A stretch of DNA of 64,000 nt, from contig JAOZIH010000003.1 of the NCBI GenBank assembly GCA_026014545.1, positions 91,318 through 155,317 of the forward strand. Reading direction: 5' to 3'. The DNA comes from Candidatus Bathyarchaeota archaeon. Its GTDB lineage: Archaea > Thermoproteota > Bathyarchaeia > Bathyarchaeales > Bathycorpusculaceae. A model generated the notes under the pieces. It was not told where the DNA came from. It worked only from the letters and a program-made list of their open reading frames with translations, and did not search any database. Position numbers and translations under genes: made by a program. Shown here piece after piece: positions 1 through 9,110 of the stretch (position 1 is the first letter of the stretch; every line of letters starts with the position of its first letter).

Positions 1-804
1 CTTGCCGCTTCGGGCGCAACGATGCAGGGAGTCCTGCGGAATCCGCTTGTTTCCTCTTACATTTTGGGGATTTCAGCAGCAGCAGGATTCGGCGCAGCAT
101 TAGCCATAGTGTTTGGCGTAGGCGTCATAGAAGGTTATGGTCATTACTTGGTTATTGCTAACGCCTTTTTCTTCAGCGTGTTAGCCATGATTCTGGTGTA
201 TTTTATTGCCCGCATACGTGCTATGAGCACTGAAACCGTGATCTTAGCTGGTGTTGCCATCGGTTATCTTTTCTCAGCGATGCTGTCACTGATTCAATAT
301 GTTGCACCTGAACATGAAGCTGTTCGCGCAGTTGTTTTTTGGCTTATGGGAGGCCTTAATTCTGCTAATTGGGAAAGCGTGCAAATTGTTTTCCCCGTAG
401 TTTTAGTTACTATCATTCTTATGGTTTTTCAATCATGGAACATTAATGTACTAAGCATGGGTGAAGATGTAGCAACAAGTTTAGGTGTCAACTCTAAACG
501 AGTTCTTACGATAACCATGATTTTGGAAACGCTGGCAACCGCTACAATTATCTCCTTTACAGGTGTAATAGGATTTATCTGTCTCATCTCTCCTCACATC
601 TCGCGCATGCTTATCGGCAGTGACCATCGTTTTCTCATACCATGCAGCGCCCTTGTCGGCGCCTGCCTGCTCCTCTGTTCGGATACCGTTGGGCGGCTGG
701 TGATGCAGCCCGCCGAGTTACCAGTTGGTATTGTAACTTCACTGCTTGGTGTACCATTTTTCCTTTACATTCTAATAAGTAGAAGGAGGCAAAGTTGGAG
801 ATGA
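1..804 (+). CDS. btuC: FecCD-family ABC permease, probably corrinoid importer (BtuC-like), 5' end outside window
   Basis: The reading frame is open from base 1, so the start codon lies upstream. The protein opens inside the conserved FecCD region (GATMQGVLRNPL) and then alternates hydrophobic helices with short loops. Near its end it has the family's GVIGFICLISPHISR segment, the cytoplasmic loop that docks on the ATPase. FecCD permeases import vitamin B12, haem or siderophores in the cytoplasmic membrane. The ATPase gene overlaps it, and a CobN-like chelatase and CbiZ follow at once, so a corrinoid substrate is most likely. That choice rests on context; sequence alone cannot exclude an iron chelate. 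The substrate-binding protein would lie upstream of the window. Confidence 0.9.
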   Translation, partial: LAASGATMQGVLRNPLVSSYILGISAAAGFGAALAIVFGVGVIEGYGHYLVIANAFFFSVLAMILVYFIARIRAMSTETVILAGVAIGYLFSAMLSLIQYVAPEHEAVRAVVFWLMGGLNSANWESVQIVFPVVLVTIILMVFQSWNINVLSMGEDVATSLGVNSKRVLTITMILETLATATIISFTGVIGFICLISPHISRMLIGSDHRFLIPCSALVGACLLLCSDTVGRLVMQPAELPVGIVTSLLGVPFFLYILISRRRQSWR

Positions 805-1634
805 AATTAGTAATAAATAAGCTTTCCTTCAACTACGCCAGCATTCCAGTCTTAAAGGACATTGAATTTGCAGTGAATGCTGGAGAAATCTTAAGCATCG
901 TCGGCCCTAACGGTTCAGGCAAAAGCACTCTTTTAAGGTGCATTAACAGAATTCTAAAAACCCGTCAAAATACTGTGCTCATCGATGGCAAGGACGTAAG
1001 TAAACTTAACCTGAGGGAATTATCCAAAATCATGGGTTACGTTCCTCAAGCCTCTGCTTGCACGTTTCCTTTTACGGTTTTCGATGTGGTGCTGATGGGG
1101 CGGAAACCGTATATTCATTGGAGCTTAAGCGAACGTGACTACGAAATAGTTGCGGAGACCTTGGATTTCTTGGGCATCAAGGAATTAGCAATGCGCCACT
1201 TTAACGAGTTAAGCGGTGGAGAACAACAGAAAGTGATCATAGCCCGCGCTTTGGCGCAGGAACCGCAGGTTCTGCTTCTCGACGAGCCTACCAGCTCATT
1301 GGATATTAAGCATCAGCTCGAGATACTGCTTATACTCAAGTGTCTGGCGCAAAGCAAGCAATGCTCTGTAATAATGGCTATACATGATTTGAACATGGCA
1401 AGTCGTTTCTCAGACAGAATCCTAATGCTCAAAAAAGGCTGCATCTTCGCCGCAGGAACTCCAGAAACGGTGCTAACAGAAGCGAACATTTCAGCGGTCT
1501 ACGGCGTTAAAGCACGTGTAATTAATTCCGTGGTTGATAGGCCGCAAATTACCCCCTTGCTGCCTGAATCTGCAGGCATTAAGCAGTGGAAGACCCCGCC
1601 AGCAGTTACAGCAAAATCCGAGGCGATTGCATAG
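795..1634 (+). CDS. btuD: ABC transporter ATP-binding protein, corrinoid/iron-chelate type (BtuD-like)
   Basis: ATPase of about 279 residues that energises the preceding permease. Walker A (GPNGSGKST) is at about residues 37-45, the signature LSGGEQQ at 139-145 and Walker B (VLLLDEP) at 159-165, followed by the H-loop in MAIHDLN. The order and length match the FhuC/BtuD/HmuV family. Start: TTG at 795 lies 5 bases after a GGAGG at 785-789; an in-frame ATG at 801 is 11 bases away, so TTG is preferred. The gene overlaps the permease stop by about 10 bases, which suggests coupled translation. The C-terminal 30 residues after the ATPase core look unstructured. Confidence 0.9.
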   Translation: MEMKLVINKLSFNYASIPVLKDIEFAVNAGEILSIVGPNGSGKSTLLRCINRILKTRQNTVLIDGKDVSKLNLRELSKIMGYVPQASACTFPFTVFDVVLMGRKPYIHWSLSERDYEIVAETLDFLGIKELAMRHFNELSGGEQQKVIIARALAQEPQVLLLDEPTSSLDIKHQLEILLILKCLAQSKQCSVIMAIHDLNMASRFSDRILMLKKGCIFAAGTPETVLTEANISAVYGVKARVINSVVDRPQITPLLPESAGIKQWKTPPAVTAKSEAIA

Positions 1635-1636
1635 AT

Positions 1637-4600
1637 ATGGCAAAAGTCAAAATAGCGTTTGTCACGACAATTCCGACCGATGCTGTACCTTTTATTTCTG
1701 CAGTTAACTCCGTAAACGAAAGGCTAGGCAATGTGGTGGAGGCTCAAATACAAACTGGTGGAGACTTCAGAGCCTTCGGTAAACTTGACGACTTCATTCA
1801 ATTCGCTCAAAAATCCCATGTAACCTTAGTGCATCTAATGGGTGATCTACCAGAATTCGAGCTGCTTGCTTCGACGCTAAAAACCGCGGGGGTCCCACTT
1901 TTCGTTTCTACATCATTTTTCGGTCAAAACGCCAAATACAAAGGCTATTCGACTGTCACGCAGGAAGATTACAAGCAGATTTTCAAGTATCTCAATTATG
2001 GCGGAAAAAGGAACATAGAAAACCTCTTACTTTATTTGGCTAATCGCTTCGCCGGCGCCAATTATGAAGTTAATCCGCCGGAGCGTCCACCCTGGGAAGG
2101 TATATACCATCCAGAGTTCTCAAAGCCACCCACATTTGAGGAGTACGCCGCAAAGAAAATAGTGCCTGGTAAACCAACCGTGGGGATTTGGTTCCATCAG
2201 ACGCAATGGCAAGGCGAAAACACCGCTTTTGTAAACAAGCTAATTGAAGAAATAGAAAGGCAAGGCGCCAATGCGCTTCCCGTGTTCTTCACAGGCTCCA
2301 AGAATGAAGCATTAGGAATAAAAGGGCTGGACTGGGTTATTGAAAACTATTTCATGAAGAACGGGAAACCTACCGTTGACGTAGTAATCAGCGCGTTGGC
2401 TTTTTCTCTCTCCACCTCCCTGTTTGGCACCACTGCAATTGACGCCTTAAAGAAGCTGGGCGTGCCCATAATAAAGGCAATTCTAACCTGCAATACCCAT
2501 GACGAATGGCGAGAAAGCATGCAGGGCATCAGCCTCATTGACGTGCCTACCAGTGTGGCAATGCCTGAATTTGATGGCCTATTAATAACGGTGCCCATCG
2601 CGGCAATGTCTTTTTCACAAGCCAGCGCTTCAGGAACTATGGTAATTCAGTACGAACCTATCCAAGAGAGAATTAAAAAGGTAGTCAGCTTAAGCATAAA
2701 CTGGGCAAAACTGCGGCGCATCCCAAACAGCGAAAAGAAAGTTGCGATAATACTGCACAATTATCCGCCTCGGAACGACACAATTGGCCATGCTTTCGGG
2801 CTTGATGTTCCCGTTTCAGTTCATAAAATCCTATGCGAACTACAAAAGGCAGGATATAAGCTGAATTGCATACCGGAAAATGGGCAGAAGCTCATTGAAA
2901 CCATAATAGCCGGTTTAACTAATGATCGCCGCTGGCTAAGCACCGAAGAGCTTGCCGAAAGAGCCATCGCCAAAATTTCCAAGAAACAGTACCTCACATG
3001 GTTTAATGAGTTGCCCGCTGATGTCCAAGCTAAAATGAGGAAGGATTGGGGAGAACCCCCTGGGAAACTTTTCAGCTACAAGGATGAGTTGCTGGTTGCT
3101 GGCCTGGTTACCGGTAACGTCTTCATTGGGCTGCAGCCGCCTCGCGGCTTTCTCGAGAACCCCTCCAGCATTTATCACAGCCCTGACATTTCAATGCCTC
3201 ATCATTACTACGCGTATTATCGCTGGATTAGAGACGTATTCAAAGCCAACGTTATCATACATGTGGGCACTCATGGCACTTTGGAGTGGTTGCCTGGCAA
3301 ATCCGTTGGGCTTTCCGCTTCGTGCTTCCCTGACATAGCCATTTCTGACTTGCCAAACATTTACCCCTACGTCATTACCAATCCCGGCGAGGGAACTCAG
3401 GCAAAACGGCGGAGCTACTGCTGCATTATCGAGTATCTGGTGCCCGTGATGCATAATGCTGACACTTACGAAGAACTTGCCAAGTTGGAGGTTCAACTGC
3501 AAGAGTATTACAATGTTAAAGTGGCTGATCCAAGCAAGGCACAGATTTCTCAAAAGCTGATCTGGGAAAACGTGGTTAACGCTAAACTGGATCACGACTT
3601 AAACATTACTGAAGATGCCGCTTTCGCCGACTTCGACGCTTTCCTGGAGAAGCTGCATGCCTACATACATGAATTATCGGATGCGCAAATCCGAGATGGC
3701 CTGCACATTTTCGGCGAGCCTCCAGTAGACTCGCGTCTAGAAGAGTTCCTAGTTACGCTGACAAGGTTAAACAATGGTTCTGTTCCTTCTTTGCGGCAGT
3801 CAATTGCGGAGATGAAGGGATACGATTACGAGGAGTTGCTGGCGCATCGGGGCAAGCTTAATGCAGACGGCCGGACAAACGGCGACATCCTCAGAGAGGT
3901 GCATGCGCTCTGTCTAAAGCTAATCCAAGAGTTCCATGCTAAGGGCTTCAGGGATCAAGATATTGATTCAGTGATGGAGCAGGTTCTTGGCGGAACTAAT
4001 CCAAATGTGCGGAGATGCCTCGCTTACATAAGCAGTTTCCTTGTTCCTGCTTTGGCAGCTACTACTGACGAGATGGCGAATACGTTGGGTGCTTGTGAAG
4101 GCACGTATGTCCCTTCGGGTCCTTCTGGCTCCGTGACAAGGGGTATGGCTGATATTTTGCCTACTGGCAGGAACTTTTATTCTGTCGACCCCCGCGCCGT
4201 GCCTTCACAGGCTTCCTGGCGTGTAGGAGTAGCGCTGGGCAATGCACTTCTTGAGCGGTATTTAAAAGAAGAAGGGCGCTATCCAGAAAGCGTTGGCATC
4301 GTCATCTGGGCTACCGACACAATGAAAACAAAAGGCGATGACATCGCCGAGATTCTTTATTTGATGGGCGTTAGGCCCGTGTGGGAAGAATCAAGCGGCC
4401 GTGTTGTCGGCATTGAAGCCATACCTCTGGAGGAGTTAAAGCGACCACGCATTGACGTAGTCGTTCGCATTAGCGGCCTTTTCAGAGACACATTTCCCAA
4501 TGTAGTACACATAATCGATGACGCGGTGGCGCTGGTAGCCAGCCTTAAGGAGTCTCCAGAGCAGAACTATATCCTTAAGCATGTGGAAAACGAAGTGAAA

Positions 4601-5392
4601 GAGCGCGTGGCGCAGGGCGTTGAGCTTGAAAAGGCCAGGGAAGAGGCGTATTACAGAGTTTTTGGTGATCGTCCAGGCGCTTATGGCTGCGGCGTCAGCG
4701 AGGCAATAGACGCCAAGAACTGGAAAGATCAGAAAGACTTAAGCGACATCTACGTGACTTGGGGCAGCTATGCCTACAGCAGGAAGGCTTATGGCCGTTT
4801 TGTTCCAGAGGAGTTTCAGCGGCGTTTAAGCGGCATTGACGCCACAGTGAAAAATCAGGATTCACGCGAATATGACATATTGGATGGCGACGATTGGTAT
4901 GACGCGCACGGCGGCATGATCAATGCCGTCCGAACCATCAAGGGGAAGGCGCCTAGGTCATATTGCGGTGACAGTTCTGACCCGAGCAGGGTTAAAGTCA
5001 GAAGCACCGCTGAGGAAACTTGCCATGTCTTCCGCTCGAGGCTTCTTAATCCCAAGTGGATTCAAAGTATGATGCGCCATGGCTATGAAGCAGCTGGCGA
5101 CCTTTCAAGAACATTTGACTTTGTCTTAGGCTGGGATGCCACTGTTGAAGTTGTCGAGGACTGGATGTACGAGGAGTTGGCTAAGAAATATGTTTTCGAC
5201 AAGAAGATGCAGGATTGGCTGAAAGAGGTGAATCCTTATGCGTTGCAGAATATGGTTGAGCGTCTGTTAGAGGCTATTGAGCGCAAACTGTGGAATGCGT
5301 CAGATGATATGAAGAGGGAACTGCATAAGTTATACTTGCAGATTGAAGGTTTACTTGAAGGCGCAAATGAAAATAAACAGAAGGTGAAATGA
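1637..5392 (+). CDS. cobN: CobN/BchH-family large metal-chelatase subunit
   Basis: About 1251 residues, the usual length of the large subunit of cobaltochelatase or magnesium chelatase. These proteins bind the tetrapyrrole and insert cobalt or magnesium using ATP from AAA+ partner subunits. Recognisable family segments include HVGTHGTLEWLPGKSVGLS, LPTGRNFYSVDPRAVPS, VGIVIWATDTMKTKGDD, RISGLFRDTFPNV and YDILDGDDWYDAHGG. An in-frame upstream extension to 1586 would overlap the ATPase gene; ATG 1637 gives the natural N-terminus (MAKVKIAFVTT) three bases after the ATPase stop. No ChlI/ChlD or CobS/CobT partner is in the window. Its position between B12-type transport genes and CbiZ ties it to corrinoid metabolism, but a BchH-like role cannot be excluded from sequence. 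Confidence 0.9.
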   Translation: MAKVKIAFVTTIPTDAVPFISAVNSVNERLGNVVEAQIQTGGDFRAFGKLDDFIQFAQKSHVTLVHLMGDLPEFELLASTLKTAGVPLFVSTSFFGQNAKYKGYSTVTQEDYKQIFKYLNYGGKRNIENLLLYLANRFAGANYEVNPPERPPWEGIYHPEFSKPPTFEEYAAKKIVPGKPTVGIWFHQTQWQGENTAFVNKLIEEIERQGANALPVFFTGSKNEALGIKGLDWVIENYFMKNGKPTVDVVISALAFSLSTSLFGTTAIDALKKLGVPIIKAILTCNTHDEWRESMQGISLIDVPTSVAMPEFDGLLITVPIAAMSFSQASASGTMVIQYEPIQERIKKVVSLSINWAKLRRIPNSEKKVAIILHNYPPRNDTIGHAFGLDVPVSVHKILCELQKAGYKLNCIPENGQKLIETIIAGLTNDRRWLSTEELAERAIAKISKKQYLTWFNELPADVQAKMRKDWGEPPGKLFSYKDELLVAGLVTGNVFIGLQPPRGFLENPSSIYHSPDISMPHHYYAYYRWIRDVFKANVIIHVGTHGTLEWLPGKSVGLSASCFPDIAISDLPNIYPYVITNPGEGTQAKRRSYCCIIEYLVPVMHNADTYEELAKLEVQLQEYYNVKVADPSKAQISQKLIWENVVNAKLDHDLNITEDAAFADFDAFLEKLHAYIHELSDAQIRDGLHIFGEPPVDSRLEEFLVTLTRLNNGSVPSLRQSIAEMKGYDYEELLAHRGKLNADGRTNGDILREVHALCLKLIQEFHAKGFRDQDIDSVMEQVLGGTNPNVRRCLAYISSFLVPALAATTDEMANTLGACEGTYVPSGPSGSVTRGMADILPTGRNFYSVDPRAVPSQASWRVGVALGNALLERYLKEEGRYPESVGIVIWATDTMKTKGDDIAEILYLMGVRPVWEESSGRVVGIEAIPLEELKRPRIDVVVRISGLFRDTFPNVVHIIDDAVALVASLKESPEQNYILKHVENEVKERVAQGVELEKAREEAYYRVFGDRPGAYGCGVSEAIDAKNWKDQKDLSDIYVTWGSYAYSRKAYGRFVPEEFQRRLSGIDATVKNQDSREYDILDGDDWYDAHGGMINAVRTIKGKAPRSYCGDSSDPSRVKVRSTAEETCHVFRSRLLNPKWIQSMMRHGYEAAGDLSRTFDFVLGWDATVEVVEDWMYEELAKKYVFDKKMQDWLKEVNPYALQNMVERLLEAIERKLWNASDDMKRELHKLYLQIEGLLEGANENKQKVK

Positions 5393-5395
5393 AGC

Positions 5396-6130
5396 ATGAA
5401 AGAAAGGGAAATCCCTGTTCAGTTAGCTGGGGTCGACGTAAAAGTAGTTTACCACAACTACAAAGGCTTCGATTTAAACACGTTAATCGTCTCCTTCCCC
5501 GAGAAGCGGCGAGTTCTTTCAACACTTGATGGCTTTAAGCAGGTCAAGTTTGTGGCTAACAATTATACACCGCTTAAGCTGTCAGAGCGAACAATGATGA
5601 ATTACGAGTTTTTCAGGATGCAGTTGCCGCTTACTCTGGGAATTAAGCCCGAAGATATAGCGCTTATAAGCACAGGCGTCAACATGGATAACGCCGCTGT
5701 ACACGAGAGTTCGTTCCAAGAGTTAAAGGTGTGCTGCCTCGCTACTGCAGGAGCGAAAGGTAACGCTTTAAGAACAGGCGTGGATAAGGCCTCTTACTAT
5801 GAACGCGATGGCAAATTTTTCTACACAAACGGAACAATCAATGTGATTCTTCTTACTAACGCGAGCTTAAGTGACGGCGCCATGGCACGAGCCATCATAA
5901 CCGCTACGGAAGCAAAAACCGCGGCGCTTCAAGATTTAAACGTCAGAAGCACATTTGCGCCTAAATATCAAGCAACAGGCACAGGCACCGACAACGTAAT
6001 TGTCGTCTCTGACACAGAAGGCAAGCCTTTACAGACAACTAGCGGACATGTTAAGATAGGAGAATTAATGGGCTTCTCGACAAAAAATGCAGTAACAGAG
6101 GCTTTGAAAAAGAATGACGGTCTGCGCTAA
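5396..6130 (+). CDS. cbiZ: Adenosylcobinamide amidohydrolase CbiZ
   Basis: CbiZ hydrolyses the aminopropanol amide of adenosylcobinamide to adenosylcobyric acid, letting archaea feed salvaged cobinamides into B12 synthesis. The 244-residue protein carries the family's features: STGVNMDNAAV in the middle, then TNASLSDGAMARAIITATEAKTAA and the threonine/glycine-rich ATGTGTDNVIVV segment. It starts three bases after the cobN stop, so it is surely cotranscribed. With the importer genes it defines the operon as corrinoid salvage. Confidence 0.9.
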   Translation: MKEREIPVQLAGVDVKVVYHNYKGFDLNTLIVSFPEKRRVLSTLDGFKQVKFVANNYTPLKLSERTMMNYEFFRMQLPLTLGIKPEDIALISTGVNMDNAAVHESSFQELKVCCLATAGAKGNALRTGVDKASYYERDGKFFYTNGTINVILLTNASLSDGAMARAIITATEAKTAALQDLNVRSTFAPKYQATGTGTDNVIVVSDTEGKPLQTTSGHVKIGELMGFSTKNAVTEALKKNDGLR

Positions 6131-6206
6131 TTACCTCCTGGAGCGTTGGCAACATTGGCGAAGAATATTCGTACACCTTGCACTTTAAGCAAAATGCTTA
6201 TCTTAG

Positions 6207-7079
6207 GTGTCTTTTTTGGAAGCCTTTATTGAGACTGAAAAGCTTACTAAATGTTACGGTCCAGTCAAAGCAGTTCAGGATTTGAACATGCAAGTGCGCA
6301 AAGGAGAAATCTTCGGTTTCCTCGGCCCTAATGGTGCTGGTAAAACAACCACTATCCGCATTATGACGACCCTGACTAAGCCCTCCTCTGGCTGCGTGCG
6401 GATAAACGGCTTTGATGTCGTTAAGGAGGCTGATAAGGTGAAGAAAGTAATCGGCGTGGTGCAGCAGCACCTGAGTTTAGATCGTGACTTGACGGTGAGA
6501 GAGAACTTGGAGTTTCGCGCTAGAATACATCATTTAAGCGCGGCAGAACGCAAGAAGCGCATATCTGAGCTGCTGGAGTATGTTGAACTCGCTGACTGCG
6601 CTGACCGAATGATCCACACTCTTTCTGGCGGCATGCAGAAACGTGCCGCAATAGCCTGCAGTCTGCTTCATCAGCCCCAAGTGCTATTCCTAGATGAGCC
6701 TACCGTGGGCTTGGACGCTCAGGGCCGTAGGCGCTTGTGGGATCTTGTGCGTCGCTTAAACATGGATGGCACAACCATCTTTCTAACCACGCACTACATT
6801 GAAGAAGCAGAGGCCCTGTGCCACCGTGTGGGCATAATTCATCACGGTCGGCTAATCGCTTTGGATACTCCCTTAGCTTTGCGTGAGAAGCTAGGCTTAG
6901 TCGCCGTGGAAGCCAATTTGAATAATAAGGAGACACATTACAAGTATTTCCCTGATCGCGCTTCAGCAACGCGTTACGTGCAGAGTTTACCCGCCACGGC
7001 TGGCACCGTCATCATTCGCGATTCAAACTTGGAGGATGTTTTTGTGGAGCTAACAGGCGAAAAGGTTGGTGGCGCTTAA
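6207..7079 (+). CDS. ABC-2 type exporter, ATP-binding subunit (DrrA-like)
   Basis: ATPase of about 290 residues. Walker A GPNGAGKTT is at 40-48, the Q-loop lies in GVVQQH, the signature LSGGMQ is near 143, followed by Walker B (VLFLDEP) and the H-loop (LTTHYIEEAEAL). The TTHYIEEAE form is typical of multidrug or polyketide exporter ATPases. The start is uncertain: GTG 6207 gives MSFLEAF, while TTG 6216 gives MEAFIETEKL, closer to family N-termini. Neither has a clear Shine-Dalgarno. The gene ends directly against the permease gene, which starts at the next base. Confidence 0.88.
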   Translation: MSFLEAFIETEKLTKCYGPVKAVQDLNMQVRKGEIFGFLGPNGAGKTTTIRIMTTLTKPSSGCVRINGFDVVKEADKVKKVIGVVQQHLSLDRDLTVRENLEFRARIHHLSAAERKKRISELLEYVELADCADRMIHTLSGGMQKRAAIACSLLHQPQVLFLDEPTVGLDAQGRRRLWDLVRRLNMDGTTIFLTTHYIEEAEALCHRVGIIHHGRLIALDTPLALREKLGLVAVEANLNNKETHYKYFPDRASATRYVQSLPATAGTVIIRDSNLEDVFVELTGEKVGGA

Positions 7080-7829
7080 ATGCTGCGTTTCTTAAATGAC
7101 GTGTACTCAGTTTTCTGGGTGGATCTGCGGAATCTGCGCCATCATTGGCGCTCGACGCTTGCCACAAGCCTTGTGCAGCCGCTTCTCTATTTGATGGCTT
7201 TCGGCTACGGTTTGGGCGGCGGAATAAGCCTTGAAGGCGTCAGCTACCTCGCGTTTGTGATTCCAGGAATTGTGTCGTTAACCGCTTTCTCAACCAGCTT
7301 CAACGGCGCCGCATCGAAACTTCAGGTTGACAGGTTCTTCTACAAGAGCTTCGATGAACTGCTTATGTCGCCTGTAAGCATATACTCCATCATCATTGGC
7401 AAAGCGTTGATAGGAGTGCTCCGCGGCTTCATCAGCTCTTCCGCCATACTCCTCGTCGGCGTTGCGCTTTCGCCCAAGCTGATAATCAGCCTCTGGTTAG
7501 TGCTGGTTCTGCTGGCTTCCTGCTTCGTGTTTGCGCTCTTCGGCGTGCTCGTCGCGCTGGTAATCAATTCACATCAGGGCATGAGCACCTTCAGCAACGT
7601 GGTGCTGTTACCCATGACTTTCCTGTCCGGCACCTTCTTCTCCTTAAACCAAATCCCTGACGTCGCAAAAGCGCTACTATATGCTCTGCCGCTTACCCAC
7701 TCAAGCAGCACATTACGCGCCTTGGCCCTAAATGCGCCCTTCCCCTGGCTGTCCTTTTTCATCCTAATAGGCTTCGCCGCCGCCTTCTTTACCGGCTGCG
7801 TATTAGCGTTAAAACGCGCTAGCGTATAA
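7080..7829 (+). CDS. ABC-2 type transporter permease
   Basis: Membrane subunit of the exporter encoded with the preceding ATPase. About 249 residues with six predicted membrane segments, and the ABC-2 signature region around VVLLPMTFLSGTFFSLNQIP, which in this family (DrrB, NodJ) precedes the last helices. Its ATG follows the ATPase stop with no gap, so translation is coupled. The substrate cannot be read from the sequence. Confidence 0.88.
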   Translation: MLRFLNDVYSVFWVDLRNLRHHWRSTLATSLVQPLLYLMAFGYGLGGGISLEGVSYLAFVIPGIVSLTAFSTSFNGAASKLQVDRFFYKSFDELLMSPVSIYSIIIGKALIGVLRGFISSSAILLVGVALSPKLIISLWLVLVLLASCFVFALFGVLVALVINSHQGMSTFSNVVLLPMTFLSGTFFSLNQIPDVAKALLYALPLTHSSSTLRALALNAPFPWLSFFILIGFAAAFFTGCVLALKRASV

Positions 7830-7901
7830 GGGATCTACACGAGTGTAGCGCCGTTCTTCAAAACATCCTCATGTTACATTATCCTTTGTTAAAGTAAGCT
7901 T

Positions 7902-8059
7902 TGGTCGGGCGGGCAGGATTTGAACCTGCGACAGTCCGGTTTCTGCTTGTGCGCCCGGCAGGCTGGGTGATGCCCACCATGGGTGGACTTCTACAGCGTC
8001 TCCGTCAGCTAAGCCTTGTTAGCCGGCTCGGAAGCTCTGCCAGGCTGAGCTACCGCCCG
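7902..8059 (-). tRNA. tRNA-Tyr (GTA) with two introns and encoded CCA
   Basis: Read on the minus strand, the acceptor arm CGGGCGG (8059-8053) pairs with CCGCCCG, followed by discriminator A and CCA (7904-7902). The C1-G72 pair is the archaeal tyrosine identity element. The D arm is GCTC/GAGC and the T arm GCAGG/CCTGC. The anticodon arm closes only if two introns are removed. Intron 1 is 31 bases (8028-7998), between positions 30 and 31. Intron 2 is 50 bases (7990-7941), at the canonical 37/38 site. The spliced arm is TCCGG-CTGTAGA-CCGGA with anticodon GTA, giving a 74-base tRNA. Both junctions fit bulge-helix-bulge: central pairing CTTC/GGAG with bulges CG|A and AC|G for intron 1; CTGT/GCAG with bulges AG|A and AA|A for intron 2. 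Confidence 0.9.
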
Positions 8060-8232
8060 ACCAGAACCATTAGGAATAAAACAAAAGAATTTATGTGTTT
8101 TGGCACCTTCCGAAAAAAGCCTTGCTTCCCTATTGCTTTGCTCATCTGTAGTGTGGTTGCATTTGAAATTTTTTCTTTAGGAATATTTATAAGTTACTTT
8201 AACATACATCTAGTTAATGCTGAGTGCTAGTC

Positions 8233-9100
8233 ATGAAAAAATACTTCATGACCCTTAGCATGATTTGTTTTCTCTTGTTAGCGGTTTTCTTAACGCCTCA
8301 AGTCATCAGTATTGTGCAAGCGAGTAATGCGAGTGTAACGTATTGTCCTAATCCTCCACCAGAGATGGAACAAGGCGAAAATCAGATTTCATTGGCATAT
8401 CAACGCTATTAATGAGGTCATTAGGAATTATGGCAATTTTCAGTTTCGCACAAACGAGCAGGAATCAAGTGTAACTCGAGATCGTGTGGGCTACTTGGCT
8501 TATTACTGCGAGACAAATTACAATTTTGCTATGGTATTCTATAAGGGGCATTCCTCAACTTACAACTGTGGCACTAGGACGCATTCTTTTATAATGGATT
8601 ACACAGGTCAACCTGCAGGTAATATTCAAGGTGCCTATATTTGGACTAAGACCATAAACAATAGACATGACTTTGTCTTTCTTTGGTCGTGTGGTATGGC
8701 AAGTGCAAGTATGTTTCCCGGCGGCTATTGTAATGGTTGTGGTGGTGGATGGGGCATGTGCTATTCGTGGCTGAAAATAACAGGCTTATCAAGCGACGGC
8801 TATAAGAGTCCTGATTCAAGTGGTCATGTTTTTCTGGGGTTTAATTGGTCTTCGCCGAACTTTAAAACGCTGATAGGCAACTCGGGTTATAACTATGGAG
8901 CATTTGCATTATTCTTCTATCAAGGTCTTTTAAGAGAAAAATATTCCGTTAAAGGGTCACTTGATTTTGCGACCCAACGTACCTTTGGCGTCCAGAAGTT
9001 TGAAGATTGTCCTCTTTACAAGGGAATGCCTGGGCTACAGGGGGTGATCACTGCTTTGAAGGTATTCGGTGATGGATACCGTGGATTACCAATGAGGTGA
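8233..9100 (+). pseudogene. Secreted protein with caspase-like (clan CD) features, frameshifted
   Basis: A signal peptide (MKKYFMTLSMICFLLLAVF) begins at ATG 8233, but this frame stops at 8412. The next frame is open across the junction and reads HINAINEVIRNYGNFQFRTN before running to 9100 (coding from about 8390). One gene of about 289 residues with a single frameshift explains both pieces. The second part has FYKGHSS, then about 50 residues later DFVFLWSCGMAS: a hydrophobic strand ending in His-Ser and another ending in Cys-Gly, as in the His/Cys dyad of clan CD peptidases. That assignment is inference. The break could be a real mutation, programmed frameshifting or an assembly error. A membrane-anchored secreted protein follows 10 bases later. 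Confidence 0.6.
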
Positions 9101-9110
9101 AGAAGAGATT

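Noticed and set aside
7901..8230. A 109-codon plus-strand ORF beginning MVGRAGFEPATVRFLL
   Set aside because: It is the antisense of tRNA-Tyr; this start is a familiar false protein made from the T arm of tRNA genes.
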